Source: Dehalococcoidia bacterium
Lineage (GTDB): Bacteria > Chloroflexota > Dehalococcoidia > DSTF01 > JACRBR01
NCBI GenBank assembly: GCA_040902535.1
Contig: JBBDXD010000010.1
Span: forward strand, 62,001-126,000
Direction of reading: 5' to 3'
DNA: 64,000 bases
A model generated the notes under the pieces. It saw nothing but the letters and a program-made list of their open reading frames with translations, ran no database searches and was not told where the DNA came from. Positions 57,412 to 64,000 of this stretch are shown in pieces; the stretch's first letter is position 1; every line of letters starts with the position of its first letter. Both the position numbers and the translations under genes were made by a program.

Positions 57412-58446
57412 TTAGCCGCCGATATACGACATCTCGACCTTCGGCAGGTCGTGCGTCGCGTCGGAGCGGATCTCCGAGTAGCGGTCGTCGCGGCCGCGCC
57501 ACGTCGAGCGCAAGATGGCGGCGATCTCGTCGTCGGAGGCGCCGGAGCGCAGCGTGCCGCGCAGATCCTGGCCGTTTGCCGCGAAGAGGCAGGTGTACAG
57601 CGAGCCCTCAGCGGAGAGGCGGGCACGGGTGCAATCGCCGCAAAACGGCCGCGTTACCGACGTGATGACGCCGACCTCGCCGCCGCCGGCGTAGCGCCAG
57701 CGCTTCACAACCTCGCCCTGGTAATTCGCCTCTGTGGCGGCGAGCGGCATCTCGCGCGAGATCATGCGCACGACCTCTTCGCCGGGCACGACGTCATCCA
57801 TGCGCCAGCCGTTGCTGGTGCCGACATCCATGTATTCGATGAACCGCACAATGTGGCCGCTGTCGCGGAAGTAGCGCGCGAACTCGAGCACCGTGTGGTC
57901 GTTGACGCCGCGCTTGACGACGGCGTTGATCTTGATCGGGCGCAAGCCGGCGTGCGCTGCGGCATCGATGCCTTCGAGGACGCTGGCGACGGGAAAGTCG
58001 GCGTCGTTCATCTCGCGAAAGACCGCATCATCGAGCGAATCGAGGCTGACCGTCACGCGGTCGAGGCCCGCATCGGCGAGCGCTTGCGCCTGCTGCGCGA
58101 GGAGCGAGCCGTTGGTCGTCAGCGCGATCTCGACGCCTTCGATCTCGCGCAGCATGCGGACCAACTCTGGCAGGCCGTTGCGCAGCAGCGGTTCGCCGCC
58201 GGTCAGACGCAGCTTGCGCACGCCGAACGTCGTGAAGATGCGCGCGAGCCGCGTGATCTCCTCGAACGTCAGGATCTCGTCGCGAGGAAGAAACGCGAAG
58301 TCGGTGCCGAAGACCTCGCGCGGCATGCAGTAGCGGCAGCGGAAGTTGCAGCGGTCGGTGACGGAGATGCGCAGGTCGCGCATCGGCCGGCCGAGCCGGT
58401 CGACGGTATCGACGAGCGGGATCAGTTCGCGCGGTTCAACCGCCAT
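57412..58446 (-). CDS. moaA: GTP 3',8-cyclase MoaA
   Basis: Product of 344 residues. The radical-SAM cluster motif Cys-Asn-Phe-Arg-Cys-Arg-Tyr-Cys is near residue 33. The second cluster Cys are in Phe-Cys-Gly-Asp-Cys and the later Tyr-Thr-Cys-Leu. The C-terminus ends Gly-Gly, required for activity. Gly-Gly-Glu-Pro-Leu-Leu is present. First step of molybdenum cofactor synthesis. Its start overlaps rdgB by 11 bases. Confidence 0.97.
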   Translation of the reverse strand: MAVEPRELIPLVDTVDRLGRPMRDLRISVTDRCNFRCRYCMPREVFGTDFAFLPRDEILTFEEITRLARIFTTFGVRKLRLTGGEPLLRNGLPELVRMLREIEGVEIALTTNGSLLAQQAQALADAGLDRVTVSLDSLDDAVFREMNDADFPVASVLEGIDAAAHAGLRPIKINAVVKRGVNDHTVLEFARYFRDSGHIVRFIEYMDVGTSNGWRMDDVVPGEEVVRMISREMPLAATEANYQGEVVKRWRYAGGGEVGVITSVTRPFCGDCTRARLSAEGSLYTCLFAANGQDLRGTLRSGASDDEIAAILRSTWRGRDDRYSEIRSDATHDLPKVEMSYIGG

Positions 58447-59059
58447 GTGACATCGCCTTCAAGACCGCGAGCGCTCTGCGCGCGGCTTTACCTCTATGTG
58501 AGATGGCGTTCTTCTCGTCCGGTGATAATTCGGCGCTGGTGACGCCGCGCTCCGGCACGAGGAAGATGGGATCGTAGCCGAAGCCGCCGTCGCCGCTGAT
58601 CGCGTGCGCGATGCGGCCCTCGAACACGCCGTCCACTGTTTGCACGTCGTCCGCGGGCGTCGCGATAGCGATGACGCAGCGGAAGCGCGCCGTGCGCTGC
58701 TCGTCGGGAACTCCGTGCATCTCGCGCAGGATCATCTCGCACTGCTCGCGTTCATTGAGGGAGCCGTCCGTCCGGTCACCCCCAGCATAACGGGCGGAAA
58801 AAATACCCGGGCGGCCGCCAAGGTGATCGACTTCCAGCCCGGAGTCGTCGGCGAAGGCGAGCAGCCCGGTGGCGCGCGCCGCGCCGACGGCTTTCAGTCT
58901 AGCATTCTCCTCGAAGCTAGCCCCCGTCTCCTCGACATCCCAGCTCAGCCCCAGGGAGGCCGGCGTGACAAGCTCGAAGCCGGAGCCTGCGAGCAGTTCC
59001 TGGAACTCGCGGAGCTTGCCGGGATTGTTCGTCGCGATCACCAGCTTCGGCCGGCTCAT
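58436..59059 (-). CDS. rdgB: XTP/dITP pyrophosphatase
   Basis: Product of 207 residues. It begins with Ile-Ala-Thr-Asn-Asn-Pro-Gly-Lys and contains Ala-Asp-Asp-Ser-Gly-Leu-Glu-Val and [12 protein letters not shown], all family signatures. It removes non-canonical purine triphosphates. It overlaps the genes on both sides, so tight co-translation is likely. Confidence 0.95.
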   Translation of the reverse strand: MSRPKLVIATNNPGKLREFQELLAGSGFELVTPASLGLSWDVEETGASFEENARLKAVGAARATGLLAFADDSGLEVDHLGGRPGIFSARYAGGDRTDGSLNEREQCEMILREMHGVPDEQRTARFRCVIAIATPADDVQTVDGVFEGRIAHAISGDGGFGYDPIFLVPERGVTSAELSPDEKNAISHRGKAARRALAVLKAMSHGG

Positions 59060-59841
59060 CGCGCGTCCTCCAGCGCCGCCGCGAACGCGTCCGCGATCGC
59101 GCTATGCCCGGCATCGTTCGGGTGGGGGTCGAAGGGCTGGTCTAGCACGTGCGTGAGTCGGCCGCCGTTCCCTTCGAACTGCGGTGCAGGTTCCGCGACA
59201 GCGACCCGATCGTAGCGCGCGGCGACATCGCGAATGACGTCGCCGAGTTGGGGCAGTACACGGCCGGCGGGCGCTTCCCACGCGTGGCCTGTGCCGGAGA
59301 AGAGGTTGGGATAGGCGAGCAGGACGATCGGCACGCGGCGGTCGGCATCGCGGATGTAGGCAACGATCGCATCGAGGTTCGTCTCGACGCGGGCGAGCGC
59401 ATCGTCGAGGGGGCAGGATGCGGGCAGCGGGTCCTCGACGCAGGCGGCGTTCGGGATCAGCGCCGCGAGGTCGTTGCCGCCGGCGGAGATCGTGACAAAC
59501 GCGACGCGACCCGCCTGGATCGACACGAGCGCGCGGGCGAGTTGATCGTCCATGACGTCCTGTGTCGTCGCCCCGGCGGCGGCGACGTTGTGCAGCGAGA
59601 CCTCCTCGCGCGCGGCGAGGAGCGCCGGGAAGCTCGTGGACGCGGGATCGCTGGCGCCGCTGCCGGCAGCTAGCGAGTCGCCGATCGAAACGTACACGTC
59701 GCGCGTTGCTTCGTCTGACGAAGACCGCAGCGAGGCAATGAGTACCGCCGCGCCGACGAACGCGAACAGCACGATGACGCCGAGCACGACGGCGATCAGC
59801 GGCCCGGCGAAGGCGTCGTCGTTGGATGTGCGACGTGGCAT
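59056..59841 (-). CDS. Membrane-anchored GDSL/SGNH esterase
   Basis: Product of 261 residues from the ATG at 59841 (a TTG 3 codons earlier is open). An N-terminal membrane helix (about 15-38) is followed by an SGNH domain: Gly-Asp-Ser-Leu-Ala-Ala-Gly, Gly-Gly-Asn-Asp and the C-terminal Asp-x-x-Pro-Asn-Asp-Ala-Gly-His dyad. It acts outside the membrane, perhaps on lipids or acylated glycans. Its stop overlaps rdgB (ATGA). Confidence 0.88.
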   Translation of the reverse strand: MPRRTSNDDAFAGPLIAVVLGVIVLFAFVGAAVLIASLRSSSDEATRDVYVSIGDSLAAGSGASDPASTSFPALLAAREEVSLHNVAAAGATTQDVMDDQLARALVSIQAGRVAFVTISAGGNDLAALIPNAACVEDPLPASCPLDDALARVETNLDAIVAYIRDADRRVPIVLLAYPNLFSGTGHAWEAPAGRVLPQLGDVIRDVAARYDRVAVAEPAPQFEGNGGRLTHVLDQPFDPHPNDAGHSAIADAFAAALEDAR

Positions 59842-59879
59842 GGGTGGCAATATAGCGGGCGGGTGTCAGCTTTCAGCTT

Positions 59880-60833
59880 TCAGCGGTCAGCGCTCAGCGG
59901 TTTGCATTCGAGATCCGAAGTCGAAGGTGGCGGCTGCCAGATTGTGCCTTCCAGGCGGGTGAGGGGATCTTCGATCTTAGGGAGATCGCGGAGATTGTCG
60001 ATGTGGCGCCACATGGCTATTGCCGAGAAGAGCGCGTCGAAGGCGTCTTCGCTGTTGCGGGCGTGGTCGAGCTGGGCTGGCGAGACGGTGACATTGGCGC
60101 GGGTTGGGAGGGGTGGAACAGCCGAGGGCGGCTGTTCTCCACGCTTCGCGTGTTGTGTTGGGATAGGCGGCGTTGGTTGTTCTGCGCGCGCGTTTTGAGT
60201 TGGCGTGACGCCGTGCGGTTGCGCGAGCCAGGTGTCGATGTAGCGGGCGCGGGCTTGCGGCGATGATTTTCGCACCGGGCCGGTGAGCAGGCGCGGATAG
60301 ATCTCGATCACGAGCGGGTAGCCGGGATCGTCGTACGGCCAGATGTGCATGCCGGCGGCGTGCAGTCGATGCAGCATCGGCATGCCGCGCAGGGATCCGG
60401 TACCGACGGCGCCGGCGCCGCCGGCCTGGAAGACGGACTTTGCGCCGGTCGCGGCTTCGCAGCGTCGCGCCGGCGGGCGAGCGGGATCGGCGGGCGGGCG
60501 TTGCTTGCCGGGGCGTCCCCAGAACGGCGGCTCGCACGCGCGCAGCCACGCTTCGTCGCGGTCTGACGCGAGGTACGCCCAGAGATCGTGCGCGGACGCG
60601 AAGCTGTGCTCGCGCATGAACCACGCGGGCATCGAAAACGCGAAGTCGAGGCCGATGATGACGTTGGGACCGCGCATCGCTGCGTCGAGCAGGTGCGCTT
60701 CGAGTTGTGCGCGGTCGCGGCCGTCTTCGAGGCGCACGACAGCACCGGCGGTGATCTCGGCGAGCCAGATCTTGCGGCGCGAGCCGCGTACGGCGCCCGA
60801 CCAATCGACGGCGATCGCGCGTGGCGTGCTCAC
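59880..60833 (-). CDS. DUF429-like protein carrying an in-frame repeat insert
   Basis: Product of 317 residues. The N-terminus (Ile-Ala-Val-Asp-Trp-Ser-Gly-Ala) and Gly-Leu-Asp-Phe-Ala-Phe-Ser-Met fit the RNase H-like DUF429 family, and Asn-Ser-Glu-Asp-Ala-Phe-Asp-Ala near 275 supplies the late acidic residues. Residues about 228-240 are encoded by copy 2 of the dispersed hairpin repeat, inserted without breaking the frame. The last ~15 residues run into a short-period repeat. It overlaps thpR by 4 bases. Confidence 0.7.
   Translation of the reverse strand: MSTPRAIAVDWSGAVRGSRRKIWLAEITAGAVVRLEDGRDRAQLEAHLLDAAMRGPNVIIGLDFAFSMPAWFMREHSFASAHDLWAYLASDRDEAWLRACEPPFWGRPGKQRPPADPARPPARRCEAATGAKSVFQAGGAGAVGTGSLRGMPMLHRLHAAGMHIWPYDDPGYPLVIEIYPRLLTGPVRKSSPQARARYIDTWLAQPHGVTPTQNARAEQPTPPIPTQHAKRGEQPPSAVPPLPTRANVTVSPAQLDHARNSEDAFDALFSAIAMWRHIDNLRDLPKIEDPLTRLEGTIWQPPPSTSDLECKPLSADR
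60115..60152. repeat. Two-hairpin dispersed repeat, copy 2 (inside a gene)
   Basis: The best-formed copy: GAACAGCC-N6-GGCTGTTC, a perfect 8-bp stem, then CACGC-TTC-GCGTG. It lies within the DUF429-like coding region. Confidence 0.8.
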
Positions 60834-61438
60834 GCGCGTCCGCCGAGCGCGAAGGTGTTCAGCGCCTGGTAGACGGCGCCGCCGCGGCCGAGCGTCGACT
60901 GCATCAGGCTGATGTGTTGCACGTGAAACATTGTGAACGGCGGCACCGGTACCCTCGCGAGCCCCATGGCGATGCGTTCTCGCTCCGAGGCGGGGGTGTC
61001 ATCTTGCACGCGGGCGAGCGTGAGGTGCGCGTTGAACGGGCGCTGTTCCGTCGCGAAACCGAGCGGCACGAGCGCTCGCTCGACGGCTGCAGCGAGCGCA
61101 GTGAGCGCCGCCGTGTCGCCGCCGACGCCGACCCAGACGACGCGCAGATTGCGCCGCCCGCCGAACGAGCCAATAGTGTCCGGACGAAGATCGAACGGCG
61201 GCGCATCCTGGAGGCCGATACGGAGGGCGGTGCTGATCGCCTCGACGCGTTGAGCATCCACGGCGCCGAGGAACTTCAGCGTGATGTGGACGCCTTCGGG
61301 GCGCACCCAGCGGAGTCCCGCGTCGATGCCGCTGTGTTTCAGCGCTTCGGCAGTCGCGGTGAGCTGGCTCTTCGTGGCATCCGGCAGTTCGATCGCGACG
61401 AAGAGACGCAGGGACGAGGGCAGATCGCCGCGCGGCAT
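60830..61438 (-). CDS. thpR: RNA 2',3'-cyclic phosphodiesterase
   Basis: Product of 202 residues. The two His-x-Thr/His-x-Thr-Leu motifs of the 2H superfamily are present (His-Ile-Thr-Leu-Lys-Phe-Leu-Gly near 51 and His-Leu-Thr-Leu-Ala-Arg-Val near 138), plus Arg-Leu-Phe-Val-Ala-Ile-Glu-Leu at the start. The ATG at 61438 overlaps the stop of the upstream amidohydrolase. Confidence 0.92.
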   Translation of the reverse strand: MPRGDLPSSLRLFVAIELPDATKSQLTATAEALKHSGIDAGLRWVRPEGVHITLKFLGAVDAQRVEAISTALRIGLQDAPPFDLRPDTIGSFGGRRNLRVVWVGVGGDTAALTALAAAVERALVPLGFATEQRPFNAHLTLARVQDDTPASERERIAMGLARVPVPPFTMFHVQHISLMQSTLGRGGAVYQALNTFALGGRA

Positions 61439-62328
61439 CACAGCATGAGCAGCGACGCGATGTTGCTACCGAGGACCGCAGCCAGTTCATCATCGGTCAG
61501 GCCGGCGTCGCGGGTGCGCTCCAGCGCCTTCGCCTGCGTGGTCAGCGGAAAGTCGCTGCCCCACAGGATGCGTTCGACGCCAACGAGGTCGATCACGCGG
61601 CGATAGACCTGCGGGTGGTAGAGCAGGTGTCCGGCGGCGGTATCGAACCAGACGTTTTGCAGCGCGTCGCGGAGTTCGGGCATGAGCGTGTAGAACGGCA
61701 GGCCGCCGCCCCAGTGCGCCGCGATCAGCGTCATGCCGGGCGACTGTGCGGCGAACGTGCAGAGGGCATCGAGCGAGAGGCCGCGCTTGCCGGCGTACAG
61801 GTGCCCGACGGGCTCGCTCGCGTGTACGAGCACCGCCAAATCGAAGGCCGCGGCGGACCAGGCGATGAGGTCGGCCTCGTCGCTGTTCGCGAGGTTGAAG
61901 CCTGTGCTCTCCGGGCGGAGTTCGCCGATGCCGCGCGCGCCGGCCGCCGCGAGCTGACGGATCTTCGAGCGTGATTCACCGACGGTGGCGCCGCCGACGG
62001 CTTCATCGGCATCGACGCCGCCGTGACGCCCTGCGCCCGCGAATGACATCGAGACGAACGGAATGAGGCGCCCGCGCGCGCGGATCGCTTCGTTGAGCAG
62101 ATATTCGTTGGTCTCGTCAATGAGGTCTTCGCTCTTCCATGTGAAGTTGCAGATGACCGTGCGGTCAACGCCGGCCTGATCCATCGAGGCGAGCACGTCG
62201 TCGGCGGTGGCCATCTTGGCGCCGGGATCGGCGTAGATATCGGCGAACGCCGGCTCCGTGGCGAGCAGTTCTTCGCGGCGTGCGATGACGTCCGGTGGAA
62301 ACGCGTGCGCGTGCGCATCGATGATCAT
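61438..62328 (-). CDS. Amidohydrolase family protein
   Basis: Product of 296 residues. The metal motif His-Ala-His-Ala is at residue 6, with later His in His-Ala-Ser-Glu and Ala-His-Trp-Gly-Gly-Gly, and Gly-Ser-Asp-Phe-Pro carrying the catalytic Asp near 270. This is the ACMSD-like (amidohydrolase 2) layout; members are decarboxylases or hydrolases. The substrate is unknown. Confidence 0.88.
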   Translation of the reverse strand: MIIDAHAHAFPPDVIARREELLATEPAFADIYADPGAKMATADDVLASMDQAGVDRTVICNFTWKSEDLIDETNEYLLNEAIRARGRLIPFVSMSFAGAGRHGGVDADEAVGGATVGESRSKIRQLAAAGARGIGELRPESTGFNLANSDEADLIAWSAAAFDLAVLVHASEPVGHLYAGKRGLSLDALCTFAAQSPGMTLIAAHWGGGLPFYTLMPELRDALQNVWFDTAAGHLLYHPQVYRRVIDLVGVERILWGSDFPLTTQAKALERTRDAGLTDDELAAVLGSNIASLLML

Positions 62329-62331
62329 GCG

Positions 62332-63603
62332 TCAGAGCGCGGACGCGCGTTCGAGCGCGCGGCCGAAGCGCATGATGGCTTCGGGGATCTCGTTCTCGGC
62401 GACGTTGCTGTAGCAAAGGCGGGCGTAATTGGCGCCGTCGCCGTTGTCGAAGAAGGCCTTGCCGCCGACGTAGCCGACGCCCTCTTCGAGCGTCGCCTGG
62501 TCGAGCGCGACGGGGTCGACGCCTTCCGAGAGTTCGAGCCAGACGAAGAAGCCGCCGGCGGGCACGTTCCAGCGCGCGAACTTCGCGCAACGCTCTTCCA
62601 GCGACGAAAGCATGAGATCGCGCTTGCCGCGGTAGATCTCGATCATGCGCGGGACGTGTTCGTCGTACTTGCCGGATTCGCAGAAGTCGGCGATGACGCG
62701 GGAGCCCCACGGCGACACGCCCATGTCGAAGCGCATGCGCGTGACGGCATCGACGATGTTTTGAGCGGCCATGATCCAGCCGATGCGAAGCCCAGTCGCG
62801 AGCGTCTTGCTGAAGGTGCCGAGCAGCACGGCGCCATCGCCGCCGGCGAGCGCGAAGAGCGACGGCAGCGGCTCCCGGCCAAACGTGATCGCGCCGTAGG
62901 CATCGTCCTGGATGATAAGGATGTTGTTGCGGCGGCAGATCTCGATCACGCGCTGGCGGCGCTCGATGGTGAGCGTCGATGCGGCAGGGTTCTGGAAGTT
63001 GGCGATCGTGTAGAGGAGCTTCGGCGTCTTGCCATCGGCTGTCACGCGCTCGACGATGCGGTCCAGTTCGTCGCAGTCGATGCCATCGGCATCCACCGTG
63101 ACGCCTTCGATGCCGGCGAGGCAGGACATGATGACGCGCGTGCTGCCGGGATAGCACGGCCGCTCGACGATCGCGACATCGCCGGGGTTGAGCAGCGCTT
63201 CGACGAGGTTTTCGAGGCCGCCGGATGATCCGCAGGTGAGCACGAAGTTCTCGGCTTTGAGGTCGAGACCTTCGCGGCGGTTGATGTCGCGGAGGAGCCA
63301 TTCGCGCAGGCCGGGGTAGCCCTGAGGGCCGCCGTACTGGAGCGCGAACATGCCTTCGCGGCGGAGGACGCGCTCGTTGCACTCGATCAGGTCTTCGACG
63401 GGGAGCGAGTCAGGGTCGGGGATGCCGCCGGTGAGCATGATCGGCGGGATGGCGTTCGGCAGCTCGGGGCGGACGCGCCACGGACTCCAGGCCATCTTCT
63501 TCGCGCGGAGCGATTCGGCGTGCTCCCAGTTATAGGCGGAACCGGCGTCGGCGCCCGCGCCCGAGGATGCGGCGATCCAGGGCGGCGGCTCTTGTTGGGT
63601 CAT
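62332..63603 (-). CDS. PLP-dependent aminotransferase, LysN/MocR-type fold I
   Basis: Product of 423 residues. The pyridoxal lysine lies in Thr-Phe-Ser-Lys-Thr-Leu, with Gln-Asn-Pro-Ala-Ala at the cofactor ring and Arg-Leu-Cys-Tyr-Ser-Asn at the C-terminus. The opening (Pro-Pro-Ile-Met-Leu-Thr-Gly-Gly-Ile-Pro-Asp) is typical of 2-aminoadipate/aromatic aminotransferases. Three bases separate it from the amidohydrolase, so they share a transcript. Confidence 0.9.
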   Translation of the reverse strand: MTQQEPPPWIAASSGAGADAGSAYNWEHAESLRAKKMAWSPWRVRPELPNAIPPIMLTGGIPDPDSLPVEDLIECNERVLRREGMFALQYGGPQGYPGLREWLLRDINRREGLDLKAENFVLTCGSSGGLENLVEALLNPGDVAIVERPCYPGSTRVIMSCLAGIEGVTVDADGIDCDELDRIVERVTADGKTPKLLYTIANFQNPAASTLTIERRQRVIEICRRNNILIIQDDAYGAITFGREPLPSLFALAGGDGAVLLGTFSKTLATGLRIGWIMAAQNIVDAVTRMRFDMGVSPWGSRVIADFCESGKYDEHVPRMIEIYRGKRDLMLSSLEERCAKFARWNVPAGGFFVWLELSEGVDPVALDQATLEEGVGYVGGKAFFDNGDGANYARLCYSNVAENEIPEAIMRFGRALERASAL

Positions 63604-63646
63604 ACGGTCACCTTGCAGCGGCTTATTGTATCGGACGCGTCGCGGC

Positions 63647-63756
63647 GAATGATCGGCCTGCGGCCGATGAACAGACGAGGGCGAGTCGCCGGTGAACGAA
63701 TGATCGGCCTGCGACCGATGAACAGGCGAGGGCGCCTATTCTCCACGCTTCGCGTG
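63647..63756. repeat. 51-bp tandem duplication ending in two-hairpin repeat copy 3
   Basis: Two units start at 63647 and 63698, each with ATCGGCC-TGC-GGCCGAT (one mismatch in the second). The element ends with copy 3 of the dispersed repeat (63719-63756), where the first stem has changed on both sides (AGGCG with CGCCT) and so still pairs. Confidence 0.75.
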
Positions 63757-63828
63757 CTGCTGTCATGTGGGTCGTGCGTTCGGCGATCGTCGGTATCCGC
63801 GGCACGGGACACGTCCAGCGCCTGGGCG

Positions 63829-64000
63829 TTAGCCTCGCCGCGTGACGCGATCGGCGGCGGCGCGGAAGCGTGCGTGGTGCTCGGCGGACTGGCGGAGCTT
63901 TGCGTTCCAGGCGGCCTCCCGGCCGAAGCCGTCGTCCGCCTCGCTGGCGCGGTCGGCGACTTCCTTGGTGGCGATGAGTGCTTCGGGAGAGTTCGCGGCG
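63829..64000 (-). CDS. C-terminal end of a protein, possibly crotonase-like
   Basis: The last 56 codons of a gene that enters from the right edge. It begins Ala-Ala-Asn-Ser-Pro-Glu-Ala-Leu-Ile-Ala-Thr-Lys-Glu-Val and ends with a basic helix. A Ser-Pro-(x)2-(x)3-Thr-Lys helix occurs near the C-terminus of enoyl-CoA hydratases, so that family is possible, but too little is present to decide. Confidence 0.45.
   Translation of the reverse strand, partial: AANSPEALIATKEVADRASEADDGFGREAAWNAKLRQSAEHHARFRAAADRVTRRG

Noticed and set aside
63600-63812. A 70-codon frame over the repeat near the right end
   Set aside because: It is a translation of the hairpin repeat units and has no start signal.

Overview
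The window is high-GC bacterial DNA. I infer a member of the Chloroflexota (Dehalococcoidia- or Thermomicrobia-like), because of the secreted proteins with very long Thr/Pro/Ala stalks, the RecG with an extra N-terminal helical region, and the CIRCE-hrcA-grpE-dnaK order. No ribosomal or marker gene fixes the taxon. I found no tRNA, rRNA, CRISPR array or insertion sequence.

Bases 1-34,618 are one continuous block of exported proteins. By my count it encodes about 15 cohesin-like modules in 8 proteins and dockerin-like calcium-loop modules in 9 proteins. Three architectures recur. (i) Short membrane-anchored cohesins, with a signal peptide, one cohesin and a C-terminal transmembrane helix: 3124-4128, 13972-14976 and 22199-22852. 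(ii) Secreted proteins that carry both a cohesin and a dockerin-like end: 300-3062, 4306-6876, 11760-13970, 15674-18226 and 20146-21867. (iii) Dockerin-tagged functional proteins: a large Ca-repeat protein (7051-10053), a cupredoxin (18423-19913) and a PA14/sugar-dehydrogenase-like propeller protein (23504-27532). A 2,216-residue protein (27968-34618) has five cohesins, its own dockerin, a long stalk and an LPRTG end, and looks like the main scaffold. Four small lipoprotein genes lie among them. I see no glycoside hydrolase, so this does not look like a cellulosome. My reading is a calcium-dependent, non-cellulosomal surface assembly: small membrane cohesins and the large scaffold hold dockerin-tagged proteins, and the two-ended proteins could chain together. 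Many of the dockerin-like loops are a 13-residue variant ending in Asn-Ser-Thr-Gly-Asp, which I do not recognise as a described form.

Bases 34,619-64,000 are ordinary chromosome. They hold a frameshifted DinB gene; the heat-shock operon (promoter, perfect CIRCE, hrcA, grpE, dnaK, terminator); a beta-propeller protein; a frameshifted NYN-domain gene; a candidate small RNA; recG with a probable CTG start; a universal stress protein; a YqeY gene with two methyltransferases and a phosphotransferase; an MFS exporter; a ferritin-like/SCP2 pair; two tandem SDRs; a PH-domain membrane protein; a second DinB gene; and a minus-strand run of moaC, moaA, rdgB, a GDSL esterase, a DUF429-like gene, thpR, an amidohydrolase and an aminotransferase.

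A dispersed two-hairpin repeat occurs at 48467, 60115 and 63719, and the second copy lies inside a coding region. Several intergenic gaps hold very short-period repeats. Single-base frameshifts in two otherwise intact genes suggest either recent pseudogenes or base-call errors in the assembly.
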